A stretch of DNA of 60,355 nucleotides, from positions 1 to 60,355 of the forward strand of contig JANXDX010000027.1 in NCBI GenBank assembly GCA_025058735.1, read 5' to 3'. The stretch is from Archaeoglobaceae archaeon. Its GTDB lineage: Archaea; Halobacteriota; Archaeoglobi; Archaeoglobales; Archaeoglobaceae. Shown here in pieces: positions 45,097 to 54,147 of the stretch. The position numbers and the translations under genes are program-made. The notes under the pieces are model-generated. The model was not told the DNA's origin, ran no database searches, and saw only the letters and a list, made by a program, of their open reading frames with translations. Position 1 is the stretch's first letter. Every line of letters starts with the position of its first letter.

Positions 45097-45169
45097 GCCG
45101 CCGTGGCTTAGCTGGAGGAGCGGGTGACTCGTAATCACCAGGTCGCGGGTTCAAATCCCGCCGGCGGCT
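45097..45169 (+). tRNA. tRNA-Thr (anticodon CGU)
   Basis: A 73-base gene with acceptor GCCGCCG/CGGCGGC, anticodon stem GGTGA/TCACC around loop CTCGTAA (anticodon CGT), T-arm GCGGG/CCCGC and discriminator T. TATA-like TTTAAAATA is at 45067-45075. A 222-bp gene-free AT-rich gap separates it from the opposing tRNA-Ser. Confidence 0.95.
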
Positions 45170-45391
45170 TATTTTTATTATTTAACTATTCATAGCTACT
45201 ATCCTTTAATATTCTTTTGTTAATTCTAATTAACGTTAATCAGCTGTTTCGTTGAAGCTAGTTAAGAATGAAAAGTTTGCATACATAGTTCCTTAGAAAT
45301 TTAGTCATTCCTGGCTTTCATTCAATCGCTTACTTGCTGAGGAGATGAACTTAATTCTTTTTTAATTTTTAGCTTAACCTTATCTGAAAAG

Positions 45392-45473
45392 CGCCGGGGG
45401 TGGGATTCGAACCCACGCGGGCAAAGCCCACACGCTCTCCAGGCGTGCGCCTTTACCACTCGGCGACCCCGGC
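45392..45473 (-). tRNA. tRNA-Ser (anticodon GGA)
   Basis: An 82-base gene on the minus strand. It has acceptor GCCGGGG/CCCCGGC, anticodon stem CACGC/GCGTG around loop CTGGAGA (anticodon GGA), a long variable arm (GGGC-TTT-GCCC) and T-loop TTCGAAT. The discriminator is G, as in serine tRNAs. Confidence 0.95.
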
Positions 45474-45547
45474 TCAGTAAAAGATAAACCTTTTTGCTTA
45501 ATAGTGTTGTGGTAAGATTATTTAAACAGTTACGAATCTTGATGTTG

Positions 45548-48178
45548 ATGAGTATAGATAGAGAATATTTAGACATTAAGTTCTTACCTGAGAATGGATT
45601 CGTTAGAAAGAGATGTCCGAAGTGTGGAAAATATTTCTGGACAGCCGATGAAAGTAGAGAAATCTGCGGAGATCCACCTTGTGGAAGTTACAGATTTATA
45701 GGAAATCCTGTTTTCAAAAAAAGTTTTGAAATAGATGAAATGAGAGAATTTTATTTGAACTTCTTCGAAAAAAGAGGACATGAGAGAATTGAACGCTATC
45801 CAGTCATAGCTAGGTGGAGAGAAGACATATATCTAACTATTGCTAGCATAGCTGATTTTCAACCATTTGTTACCTCTGGCATAGCCCCTCCTCCAGCAAA
45901 TCCTTTGACGATCTCTCAACCATGCATAAGGTTGGACGATCTAGATGACGTTGGAAGAAGCGGAAGACATCTGACACTTTTCGAAATGATGGCCCATCAT
46001 GCTTTCAATTATCCAGGAAAAGAAATATACTGGAAAGATGAGACAGTATCTTATTGTACAGAACTTTTAGGAGAACTAGGAGTAAGAAAGGAAGATATAG
46101 TTTACAAAGAAGAGCCTTGGGCTGGTGGAGGAAATGCAGGACCATGCTTAGAAGCTATAGTAGCTGGATTGGAGTTAGCTACTTTGGTTTTCATGAACTT
46201 GGTTGAAGATAAAAGTGGAGACATAGAGATAAAGGGATCGAGGTATAAAAAGATGGAGAACTACATAGTTGATACTGGCTATGGTCTGGAAAGATTTGTC
46301 TGGGCAAGTAAAGGAACTCCGACTATATATGATGCAATATTTTCAGATGTAATAGACATGATCTTAGAAAACAGTTACAACTTGTTGACAGATCCAAAAA
46401 CATCTAAAGAGATCGTTGCAGAAAAGTTTAAAACTGGAGTTGTTGATGAGAAACTTAATACAATTCTTAGTTTAATGGAGAAAGCTTATGCTTTAGCAGA
46501 TCATTCAAGGTGCATACTTTTCATGCTTGGAGATGGTTTAGTTCCAAGCAACTCCGGAGCAGGTTACTTAGCAAGGTTGATGATAAGAAGAAGTTTGAGG
46601 ATGATCGAGGAACTTGGCTTTAAGCTTGATCTATTTGATCTCGTTGAAAAACACTACAAAAACATGAAGTTTGAATTCGAAGTTCCCCTAGAAACTGTCA
46701 GAGAAATATTAGAACTTGAGAAGGTGAGGTACAAAAAGACGATGGAGAAAGGTATAAAGTTAGTTGAAAGGCTTGTAGAAAGAAAGAAAAAACTATCAAA
46801 AAATGATTTTGTAGATCTATACGATTCTCATGGAATTCCTGCCGAACTTGCAATAAAAATTGCTAAAGAAAAAGGTATAAACTTTGAAATTCCGTCAGAT
46901 TTTTATGCAGAGCTAGCTAAAAAACATTCGAAAGCGGAAAAGGAGGAAAAAGTCTTCAAGTTAAAGCTTGACAGATATCCGAAGACTAAGAAGTTGTTCT
47001 ATGAGGATCCAAAGATCTTTGAATTTGAAGCAGAAGTTTTAGGATTTGAAGACGGATACGTCGTACTTGACAGAACAGCTTTCTATCCAGAAAGCGGTGG
47101 GCAAGAAAGCGATTCAGGATATTTGAAAGTCGATGGAAAGTTGTACAGAGTTCAAAAGGTGATCGAAGTCGATGGAATAGTACTTCACAAAGTTGATGCT
47201 GATGTTAGAGGAAAAGTTTTGGGAGTAGTGGATTTGGAGAGAAGGTTAAGACACATGAGACATCACTCAGCAACTCATATACTTCTTTATACTCTGCAAA
47301 AAGTTTTAGGAAAACATGTTTGGCAAGCTGGAGCAAAAAAAGAGGAGAAAAAGGCAAGATTGGATGTAACTCATTTTAAGAGACCAAATGAGGATGAGAT
47401 AAGGAAGATCGAAGCTCTTGCAAACAAAGTAGTCCTTGAAAATAAACAGATCAGATGGTTCTGGATGGACAGAATAGAAGCTGAGAAAAAGTTTGGTTTT
47501 AGACTTTACCAAGGAGGAGTACCTCCTGGAAGGGAAATAAGGATAGTTCAAGTTGGGGAAGATGTACAAGCTTGTGGAGGAACCCATTGCAGTTCAACTG
47601 GAGAAATTGGAATGATAAAGGTTTTGAGGGTTGATGCAATTCAAGATGGAGTTATAAGGTTCGAATTCGCTGCAGGAGAATCTGCACTTGAAGCTTTCAA
47701 CGAAGTCGAAAAGACTTTGAAATCTTCAAGCGAAATACTGAGAGTTGATGCTTTTCAATTACCAAAGACAGTTGAAAAATTCTTTGAAGAATGGAAAGAA
47801 CAGAAAAAGGAAATAGAAAAGCTTCAAAATGAAGTTGCAGAATTAAAAGCTGAAATAATGTTGAAAGAGGCTGAAGAAATTAATTCTATGAAAGTCATAG
47901 CTAAAGTGTTGGATCTTTCGATAAAGGAAATGATAAAACTTGCAGAAAAGCTAGCATCGAAGGGAGCAGTAGGAATTTTGATGTCCGGTGGAGAAGGAAA
48001 AGCTTTGGCAGTAACTTTCAGCGGAACTGAATTGGATGCTAGAAAGATCTTTGACCAGCTCTGTAAAGTTGCGAAGGGAAGTGGAGGTGGAAAGAAGGAA
48101 CTTGTACAAGGAGCAGTCGAGAAGTTGTTGAGTGAAGAGGAGCTTTACAAGGTGGTGTACGATGCGATCTTCAGTTGA
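45548..48178 (+). CDS. alaS: alanyl-tRNA synthetase (archaeal type)
   Basis: Charges tRNA-Ala and edits Ser/Gly mischarging. The 876-residue protein has the archaeal N-terminal zinc segment (CPKCGKYFW ... CGDPPCGSY), the class II catalytic core, the editing site HHSATHILLYTL, the CGGTHCSSTGEIG zinc/editing motif and a C-terminal coiled region. ATG 45548 coincides with the start expected from TATA-like TTATTTAAA at 45518-45526; ATG 45542 is the alternative. Its last 17 bp overlap cofE. Confidence 0.97.
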   Translation: MSIDREYLDIKFLPENGFVRKRCPKCGKYFWTADESREICGDPPCGSYRFIGNPVFKKSFEIDEMREFYLNFFEKRGHERIERYPVIARWREDIYLTIASIADFQPFVTSGIAPPPANPLTISQPCIRLDDLDDVGRSGRHLTLFEMMAHHAFNYPGKEIYWKDETVSYCTELLGELGVRKEDIVYKEEPWAGGGNAGPCLEAIVAGLELATLVFMNLVEDKSGDIEIKGSRYKKMENYIVDTGYGLERFVWASKGTPTIYDAIFSDVIDMILENSYNLLTDPKTSKEIVAEKFKTGVVDEKLNTILSLMEKAYALADHSRCILFMLGDGLVPSNSGAGYLARLMIRRSLRMIEELGFKLDLFDLVEKHYKNMKFEFEVPLETVREILELEKVRYKKTMEKGIKLVERLVERKKKLSKNDFVDLYDSHGIPAELAIKIAKEKGINFEIPSDFYAELAKKHSKAEKEEKVFKLKLDRYPKTKKLFYEDPKIFEFEAEVLGFEDGYVVLDRTAFYPESGGQESDSGYLKVDGKLYRVQKVIEVDGIVLHKVDADVRGKVLGVVDLERRLRHMRHHSATHILLYTLQKVLGKHVWQAGAKKEEKKARLDVTHFKRPNEDEIRKIEALANKVVLENKQIRWFWMDRIEAEKKFGFRLYQGGVPPGREIRIVQVGEDVQACGGTHCSSTGEIGMIKVLRVDAIQDGVIRFEFAAGESALEAFNEVEKTLKSSSEILRVDAFQLPKTVEKFFEEWKEQKKEIEKLQNEVAELKAEIMLKEAEEINSMKVIAKVLDLSIKEMIKLAEKLASKGAVGILMSGGEGKALAVTFSGTELDARKIFDQLCKVAKGSGGGKKELVQGAVEKLLSEEELYKVVYDAIFS

Positions 48179-48920
48179 AGTAATTCCTGTAAAAGGTCTA
48201 CCTCTAATAAAGCCAGGAGATGATGTTGCGGAGATGATAGCTTCAAAAGTAAAGCTGGAAGATGGAGATGTGTTAGTTATATGTTCTACAGTAGTTTCAA
48301 AGTCTGAAGGAAGGATCGTTAAGCTCAACAAAGTTGTTCCGAGTGAAAAAGCTAAAGAAATTGCTGAAAAAATTGGAAAGCCTCCAGAGTTTGTACAAGT
48401 TGTTTTGGATTGCAGTGAAGAGGTCTTAATTAGTTATCCTTTTTTACTTGTAAAAGCTAAGTACGGTAATATATGTGTAAATGCAGGAGTTGATAGATCG
48501 AACGTTGAACAGGGCTGTGCTTTACTTATACCTGAAGATCCGGACAAAAGCGCTGAAAGGATAAGGAAAAGAATAAAAGAACTTTGCAATGTCAACGTTG
48601 GAGTTATAATTACAGACACAAATGGAAGATGTTTTAGGAGGGGAGTAGTTGGAGTTGCCATAGGTTGCAGTGGAGTTGAAGTTTTGAGGAGCTGGATAGG
48701 TAAGAAAGATCTCTACGGAAACATTTTAGAAGTAACTGTTGAATGCGTAGCAGACGAAATTGCAGCTTTTGCAAACCTTATAATGGGAGAAGCTGATGAT
48801 GCAATTCCAGCTGTAGTTTTTAGAGGATTGAAAGTTGATGGAAATGGAAAAGCTTCAGAGATCTATAGGAAAGAGGAGGAGGATGTAATTAGGAGATGTC
48901 TAAAAAGGTGCTCGTCGTAG
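48162..48920 (+). CDS. cofE: coenzyme F420-0:L-glutamate ligase
   Basis: Adds glutamates to F420-0 with GTP. The 252-residue protein shows VEVIPVKGLPLIKPGDD, VICSTVVSKSEGR, NAGVDRSNVEQG and TDTNGRCFRRGVVGVAIG, all CofE signatures. ATG 48162 has GGTGGTG upstream inside the alaS end. F420 is used by Archaeoglobi and methanogens. The ATP-grasp gene that follows overlaps it by 25 bp. Confidence 0.95.
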   Translation: MRSSVEVIPVKGLPLIKPGDDVAEMIASKVKLEDGDVLVICSTVVSKSEGRIVKLNKVVPSEKAKEIAEKIGKPPEFVQVVLDCSEEVLISYPFLLVKAKYGNICVNAGVDRSNVEQGCALLIPEDPDKSAERIRKRIKELCNVNVGVIITDTNGRCFRRGVVGVAIGCSGVEVLRSWIGKKDLYGNILEVTVECVADEIAAFANLIMGEADDAIPAVVFRGLKVDGNGKASEIYRKEEEDVIRRCLKRCSS

Positions 48921-49933
48921 GAAGTAACGTTAGAAACGTAGCATCATCTGCAAGAAGAGCTGGATATGAAGTTTTAGCAGTTGCAAGGTTTGTAGATTCA
49001 GATTTAAAAATATATTGCAAAGAAGTACATAGGTTTTCAAGTTTGAAAGAGGCTAAAGAAATCGCTGAAGAGTTAGCTGAGAGAGAAAATGCTAAAGTAA
49101 TCTTAACATCGAGTTGTGAAACTTTAAAAGTAAAAGCAGAACTTCTCTGCAACGATCCAAAGGTTTCTGAAAAAGTTTGCGATAAGTTGAATTTTTATAG
49201 AACACTTGAAAAAGCGGGAATTCCTTATCCAGAGCTTGGAGATTTTGGAGAAAATACGATAATGAAGCCTAGAATCGGTGGGGGAGGTGAAGAGGTTAGG
49301 CTGGGAAATGAAGATAGAAATGGTTTTATAAAACAAAGGTTTATAGATGGAATACCGTGCTCAGTTTCTTTGATCGTTGGCAGAGAAATTACACCAATAG
49401 CTGTGAACAAGATGATCGTTGGATGGAAAGAGTTGAATGCAAAAGGTTTCAGATACGCTGGAAACATAACGCCGTTAGATGTTAGTAATGAAGTTAGAAA
49501 GGAAATCGAGAAAATAGCAATAGAAACAGTCTCTCTTTTCGACCTTCTTGGTTCTGTTGGAGTAGATTTTATACTTGCGGAGAAACCATACGTACTTGAA
49601 ATAAATCCACGTTTTCAAGGTTCTTTAGATACTGTTGAATGGAGTTGTGATGTGAATCTTTTCAAGATGCATGTTATGGCTTTTGAAGGTAAAAAAGTTG
49701 AAAAGCCAAAGTTGAAAAGAGTTGCAATTAGAGCAATACTATTTTCTCCAGAAAGAGTAAAAGTTTTAGATGATCTATCTGGAAATCCTTTTTATGCAGA
49801 TATTCCAAATAGAGGAGATGTATACGAAAAAGACGATCCTCTTGTCTCTATTTTAGCTACCAAATTGGAAGAAGTGATAAGGCGTAAAGAAATTTTCATG
49901 AAATATTTATCTCCAATTAAACAAAATCTTTAA
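48896..49933 (+). CDS. ATP-grasp family carboxylate-amine ligase-like protein
   Basis: A 345-residue enzyme with an N-terminal Rossmann-like segment (MSKKVLVVGSNVRNVA), then an ATP-grasp core: IMKPRIGGGGEE, FIKQRFIDGI, and the metal-binding VDFILAEKPYVLEINPRFQGSL. The family joins a carboxylate to an amine or thiol through an acyl phosphate. The 25-bp overlap with cofE hints at a joint role, perhaps on a cofactor side chain, but the substrate is unknown. Confidence 0.82.
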   Translation: MSKKVLVVGSNVRNVASSARRAGYEVLAVARFVDSDLKIYCKEVHRFSSLKEAKEIAEELAERENAKVILTSSCETLKVKAELLCNDPKVSEKVCDKLNFYRTLEKAGIPYPELGDFGENTIMKPRIGGGGEEVRLGNEDRNGFIKQRFIDGIPCSVSLIVGREITPIAVNKMIVGWKELNAKGFRYAGNITPLDVSNEVRKEIEKIAIETVSLFDLLGSVGVDFILAEKPYVLEINPRFQGSLDTVEWSCDVNLFKMHVMAFEGKKVEKPKLKRVAIRAILFSPERVKVLDDLSGNPFYADIPNRGDVYEKDDPLVSILATKLEEVIRRKEIFMKYLSPIKQNL

Positions 49934-49958
49934 ATTTTCCAGGTATACACAACTATAA

Positions 49959-50029
49959 GCCAGGGTGGCAGAGGGGCTATGCGGGGGACTGCAGATCCCC
50001 TGACCCCGGTTCGAATCCGGGCCCTGGCT
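49959..50029 (+). tRNA. tRNA-Cys (anticodon GCA)
   Basis: A 71-base gene with acceptor GCCAGGG/CCCTGGC, anticodon stem GGGGA/TCCCC around loop CTGCAGA (anticodon GCA), T-arm CCCGG/CCGGG and discriminator T. TATA-like CTTTAAATT at 49928-49936 lies at the usual distance. Confidence 0.95.
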
Positions 50030-50057
50030 TAAATTTTCTAGACCTATAATTTATCTT

Positions 50058-50825
50058 ATGACAATACCAAGATCTCATCCCAGGTATCAATCTCTTGTTC
50101 AAAGGGAAAAGATAGTTGAAGGTATAAAGAATGGAATAGTAGCTCTTCAAGGCTTGATAGCCCATGGAAGAGGAGAGGCTTTTGATTACATTTTAGGTGA
50201 AAAATCTCATAGGTTTGCTTTGGAAGCTGAAAAGGCTGCAGTTGCAACTATGCTATTAGCTAAACATCCAGTTATATCTGTAAATGGAAATTCTGCTGTT
50301 CTAGCTGGAAAGGAGTTGTGTGAGTTGTCAAAGATCGTTAATGCGAAAGTTGAAGTAAACATTTTCCACTTTTCCTATGAAAGAATTCAGAAGATAAAAT
50401 CTTTTTTAGAAAAATTTGGATGCGAAGTTCTTGCAGCTTGTGATGCAGAGTTAGCAGGTCTTGAATCCAGTAGGAGGATCGTTGACAGTAGAGGAATTTT
50501 AATAGCAGACGTAGTATTAGTTCCGCTTGAAGATGGAGATAGATGTGAAATTTTGAAGAAGCATGGAAAAAAAGTGATCGCAATCGATCTGAATCCACTT
50601 TCAAGAACTGCAAGGATGGCGGACATTACGATAGTTGACAACATCGTCAGAGCAGTTCCAAACATGATCAACTTTGCTCGCGAGTTGAAAAACTTTGATA
50701 GATCAGAACTAGAGGAAATTGTTAGATCTTTTGATAATAGAAAAGTTCTGGCTGAGGCTGTCAAAGCTATAAAGGAGTACTTGGAAGAAGTTGCTTCAAA
50801 GTTTAAGATCGATCAAAAATTTTAA
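50058..50825 (+). CDS. 4-phosphopantoate--beta-alanine ligase (archaeal phosphopantothenate synthetase)
   Basis: Makes 4'-phosphopantothenate in the archaeal CoA pathway. The 255-residue protein matches the family from its start (IPRSHPRYQSLVQREKIVEG) through LIAHGRGEAFDYILGE and the C-terminal AIDLNPLSRTARMADITI. It is a single gene between tRNA-Cys and a gene-free stretch. Confidence 0.94.
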   Translation: MTIPRSHPRYQSLVQREKIVEGIKNGIVALQGLIAHGRGEAFDYILGEKSHRFALEAEKAAVATMLLAKHPVISVNGNSAVLAGKELCELSKIVNAKVEVNIFHFSYERIQKIKSFLEKFGCEVLAACDAELAGLESSRRIVDSRGILIADVVLVPLEDGDRCEILKKHGKKVIAIDLNPLSRTARMADITIVDNIVRAVPNMINFARELKNFDRSELEEIVRSFDNRKVLAEAVKAIKEYLEEVASKFKIDQKF

Positions 50826-51210
50826 AGTAAATATAAAAATATAATAATATGTGTTATGAATTGAGAGGGAAATGTGAAGTTTTTACAAGTAAGTTAGAGT
50901 ATGTTCGCTTGCAGAAGAAAATTTAAGATAAGATACGTAGCTAAGCCCGTCTTTCATGTTGAAGCTTTTTAGAGGTATAAACTGTAATGGTAGTAAGTTG
51001 TGAAATTTTAAGCTGTCGAACTAGTGTATAAAAAGTATGCAAGCTGGGAATGAAAGATTAGATTCAATTTTCGATAGTCAAGAACTTCCCATTGTTATTT
51101 ACAATCGATTTGAGACAAGAAAAAGATCAACGTGAAGTTTAAAAGAAAGGATCTGTTAACTAAAGAAATGTTTAAATAGTTAGCTTTATTTTTAATTTTT
51201 AGGTGGAAAA
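50826..51210. other. 385-bp gene-free stretch
   Basis: No open frame or stable hairpin was recognised on either strand. The right end holds the promoter of the metzincin gene: TTTAAATA at 51171-51178, about 26 bp before a probable start near 51200, then AGGTGG before ATG 51211. Confidence 0.5.
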
Positions 51211-51879
51211 ATGAAAAAATACTTCTTAGCTGGAATAACAGCTGTTCTTCTTCTGCTCTTGGTTTCGGCAATTTCGGAGGTAAAAGCATCTTCATCGGGA
51301 GGCACGATTGAACTTATAGGCAAAGAGTGGAATCATGATCCACTAAAAGTTTACATTAAAGCTCCTTCAGACCTTGTTCCTCACATCCTCACAGCCCTTA
51401 ACGATTGGTCTAAAGCTTTAGAATCTGCAAGCGGAAACACTGTTGATAATAGTGAAATAGGAGGCAGTGCAGACAATGTTTTCGATTTTGTAATTGTAAA
51501 CTCAAGTAAAGAAGCTGACATAATTGTAAGCGTGGAAAAAGGAGCAGCTGCAGGAATTCTTGGCATGGCTTTAATTCAAGATAAGGATAGGGACGGCTAT
51601 ATTGACAAAGTTAAGATAAAGGTAAAGGCTGGGCTAAGATTCGATCTTGCAGACTTCAGAAATGTTGTAAGACATGAGACAGGACACGCTTTAGGACTTG
51701 GACATGAAATTACTGAGAAAACTGACCTAATGGATCCAACGTACGATGTATCAGCAGTAGGTTACGATATCTACCCATCAACTCTAAACATAAACGCCTT
51801 ACTATCTATATATTCCAAAGATGGCTTTAGCTTGCCGAATTTGCCACCTAAAGAGATACCGCCAAGTTATTCTGAGTAG
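51211..51879 (+). CDS. secreted matrixin-like metalloprotease (metzincin)
   Basis: A 222-residue exported zinc protease. A signal peptide (about 1-26, ending V-K-A-S) is followed by a compact domain with the metzincin zinc site HETGHALGLGHE (His155, Glu156, His159, His165) and a Met-turn DLMDP with Met174. DKDRDGYID (124-132) looks like an EF-hand-type calcium loop. No propeptide with a cysteine switch or cell-wall anchor is seen, and no PGF-CTERM tail is present. Transcribed alone from its own promoter. Confidence 0.87.
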   Translation: MKKYFLAGITAVLLLLLVSAISEVKASSSGGTIELIGKEWNHDPLKVYIKAPSDLVPHILTALNDWSKALESASGNTVDNSEIGGSADNVFDFVIVNSSKEADIIVSVEKGAAAGILGMALIQDKDRDGYIDKVKIKVKAGLRFDLADFRNVVRHETGHALGLGHEITEKTDLMDPTYDVSAVGYDIYPSTLNINALLSIYSKDGFSLPNLPPKEIPPSYSE

Positions 51880-51929
51880 ACAAATTCTTTTTATTTTTTA
51901 TAAGATCATTAAGTCGAAGTTCTAAAAAT

Positions 51930-52421
51930 CTAGATCCACCATCTCGGATCTCTTTTTTCTATAAGTTTTTTGTAAATCTCTTCAGCTATCTTTGTTTCAA
52001 ACTTCAAATCTTCCGCAAAATCTAAGGCCAAATCATTCATTTTTGAATATTCTACAGCTTGAAAAGCGAGTTCTAGCTTATCAGCATCTCTCACGTATTT
52101 TTCGACATCACTGAAATCAAAGTCAAAAAGCCTTTGATCTTTCAAAACTCTTTCTTTATCAACTTCGACGTAACTCTTTGCAACCTCATGAAGATCCATC
52201 GTCCTAGCTTCGTGAAGATCGTGAAGTAAAGCAGCTGCACACGCTTTAAATGCTTTTTCTTTCTCACCATCTTCAATCGCTAAAAGCATAGCTATTACAG
52301 CTGTTCTAAAAGAATGTTCTGCAACACTCTCTGGTAACTTTAAACCTATCTTTAGCCATCCACTCCTTGGAACTGTCTTCAAAGTCCCAACTTCATGTAT
52401 GAACCTAACAACTCTTTCCAC
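51930..52421 (-). CDS. HD-domain hydrolase (YfbR/HDDC2-like)
   Basis: A 163-residue metal-dependent phosphohydrolase. The HD ligands are VAEHSFR, LLHDLHEA and a later aspartate in VRDADKLE. The layout agrees with 5'-deoxynucleotidases of the YfbR/HDDC2 group, so dNMP dephosphorylation is likely. It starts with GTG. It is divergent from the DUF99 gene, with only 32 bp between the starts. Confidence 0.87.
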   Translation of the reverse strand: MERVVRFIHEVGTLKTVPRSGWLKIGLKLPESVAEHSFRTAVIAMLLAIEDGEKEKAFKACAAALLHDLHEARTMDLHEVAKSYVEVDKERVLKDQRLFDFDFSDVEKYVRDADKLELAFQAVEYSKMNDLALDFAEDLKFETKIAEEIYKKLIEKRDPRWWI

Positions 52422-52453
52422 AAAAAAGAAAAAACCTGAGTATAAAAATATCT

Positions 52454-52999
52454 ATGAAACAGTGGCGGTTTGTGGGTTTTGATGATGGTTTCAAAAGTGA
52501 AAAAGCATGCGTAGTCGGTTGCGTTTTATGTGGAAAATATGTTGAAGGATTCATGTTTTCTGAAATAGAAGTTGATGGATTGGATGCAACTGAAAAAATA
52601 GTTAAAATGTTGAAAAGATCGAAATTCTTCAAGCAAATAAAGTGTATCTTTTTACCAGGTATAACCTTTGCAGGTTTCAACGTTGTAGATATAGAGCAGG
52701 TTTGGGAATCTACTGGATCGCCAGTCGTAGTGGTTATGAGGAGAGAACCAAGAAAAGAAGAATTCCTTTCTGCAGCTTCAAAATTGAAAGATGGAATTGA
52801 AAGGTTGAAGATAGTTGAAAAAGCTGGAGAAATTAAAAAAATAGAAGATCTTTTTGTTCAACTTGCAGGAATAGATTTAGTTGAAGCAAAAGAATTTTTA
52901 AAAGCTTGTACTTTTAAGGGAAAAATTCCAGAACCAGTAAGGATAGCACATCTAGTTGCTTCAGCAGTGATCCATGGTGAATCAAAAGGTAAAGTATAA
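52454..52999 (+). CDS. DUF99-family protein (endonuclease V-like fold)
   Basis: A 181-residue protein matching the archaeal DUF99 family: GFDDGFK near the start, CIFLPGITFAGFNVVDIE and PVVVVMRREP. The family is related to endonuclease V and has an RNase H-like fold; the conserved aspartates DDG and DIE could hold metal. The activity is unproven. Confidence 0.82.
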   Translation: MKQWRFVGFDDGFKSEKACVVGCVLCGKYVEGFMFSEIEVDGLDATEKIVKMLKRSKFFKQIKCIFLPGITFAGFNVVDIEQVWESTGSPVVVVMRREPRKEEFLSAASKLKDGIERLKIVEKAGEIKKIEDLFVQLAGIDLVEAKEFLKACTFKGKIPEPVRIAHLVASAVIHGESKGKV

Positions 53000-53127
53000 A
53001 AATATAATATAATAAAAATAATAATAAATTTTGGTTACTAATTAAGTTCTTGACAGATGAACTTCATTTTCTAAATTCTTCTGGACAGCTTATTTCATAC
53101 TGCTCAAATGGGAAAGGGTAATAAGCA

Positions 53128-54147
53128 TTGGAAAAACTTTTTAACGTGTTAAAGATAGATGGTAGTTTCGGTGAAGGAGGAGGGCAGATACTTAGAACTG
53201 CTATAGCTCTTTCGTGTTTAACTGGAAAAGCTACAGAGATTTACAACATAAGAGCTAACAGGCCGAATCCTGGGCTTGCTGCTCAACATTTAAAAGGGAT
53301 AGAAGTTGCAAAACTCGTGAGCGATGCGGAGGTAGAAGGATTAAAGATAGGTTCAAAAAGAGTAGTATTTAAGCCTAGAAGACTTAAAGGTGGAAACTTC
53401 AAAGTTGACATAGGGACTGCGGGAAGTGTAACTTTGATCTTACAGACCATTCTACTTCCATCTCTTTTTGCAGAAAAAGAAAGTACTTTTGAAATAATTG
53501 GAGGTACAGACGTCTCTTGGTCTCCACCTGTAGATTACTTTAGGTTTGTAACTTTGAAGGCTTTAAAAGAACTTGGAGCAAAAGTTGATCTAAGGTTAAT
53601 TAAAAGGGGTTACTATCCAAAGGGAGGAGGAAAAATATTTGTTAAAGTAGAACCTTCAAAGCTTAAAGGAAAAGAATTTGAACCGATAAAGGAAAGTATA
53701 AAAGGATTAAGCCATTGTCAAAACCTTCCAAGGAGTGTAGCAGAAAGACAAGCTGAAGCTGCTAAAAAATTTTTAGAAAACAAGAAATTGAACGCTGAAA
53801 TAGAAGTTGAAGTTTCAGAGGGATTATCTACTGGAAGCGGTATAACTGTTTGGAGTTCTTACAAAGGCGGTAGTTCTTTAGGTGAAAAAGGCAAAAGAGC
53901 TGAAACTGTTGGGGAAGAAGCTGCAAAAAATTTTCTTGAAGAATATCTAAGTGATTCCGTCTTTGACAGTTATTTAGCAGATCAAGTTATGACGTTCGCT
54001 GCAGTTGCAAGTGGTTCAACGAGCTATACGACTAGTAAAGTAACTCTACATCAGATAAGTAATGCGTTCGTAATAAACAAGTTCTTTGAAAATGCTGTTG
54101 AGATAGATGAGAAAAGAAAACTTATAGTTGTAAAAGGTTTAGCTTAG
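53128..54147 (+). CDS. rtcA: RNA 3'-terminal phosphate cyclase
   Basis: Converts RNA 3'-phosphate ends to 2',3'-cyclic phosphates using ATP. The 339-residue protein begins with IDGSFGEGGGQILRTA, has NIRANRPNPGLAAQHL, and carries the nucleophilic histidine in KVTLHQISN near the C terminus. The start is TTG 53128, or GTG 53146, which would sit nearer the first conserved residues. It overlaps the convergent HAD gene by 9 bp. Confidence 0.95.
   Translation: MEKLFNVLKIDGSFGEGGGQILRTAIALSCLTGKATEIYNIRANRPNPGLAAQHLKGIEVAKLVSDAEVEGLKIGSKRVVFKPRRLKGGNFKVDIGTAGSVTLILQTILLPSLFAEKESTFEIIGGTDVSWSPPVDYFRFVTLKALKELGAKVDLRLIKRGYYPKGGGKIFVKVEPSKLKGKEFEPIKESIKGLSHCQNLPRSVAERQAEAAKKFLENKKLNAEIEVEVSEGLSTGSGITVWSSYKGGSSLGEKGKRAETVGEEAAKNFLEEYLSDSVFDSYLADQVMTFAAVASGSTSYTTSKVTLHQISNAFVINKFFENAVEIDEKRKLIVVKGLA

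Noticed and set aside
45335-45390. C/D-box-like signals (CTGA, GATGA and a later CTGA) between tRNA-Thr and tRNA-Ser
   Set aside because: The C-box consensus is incomplete, there is no k-turn stem and the sequence is AT-rich. Chance matches of such short boxes are common.
45322-45576. 84-codon minus-strand frame over tRNA-Ser
   Set aside because: Its middle is simply the tRNA-Ser gene read through; the flanks are low-complexity and overlap the alaS start.
51800-51879. C terminus of the metzincin as an archaeosortase (PGF-CTERM) signal
   Set aside because: The tail is proline-rich without P-G-F, hydrophobic helix or basic end, so it is not a sorting signal.
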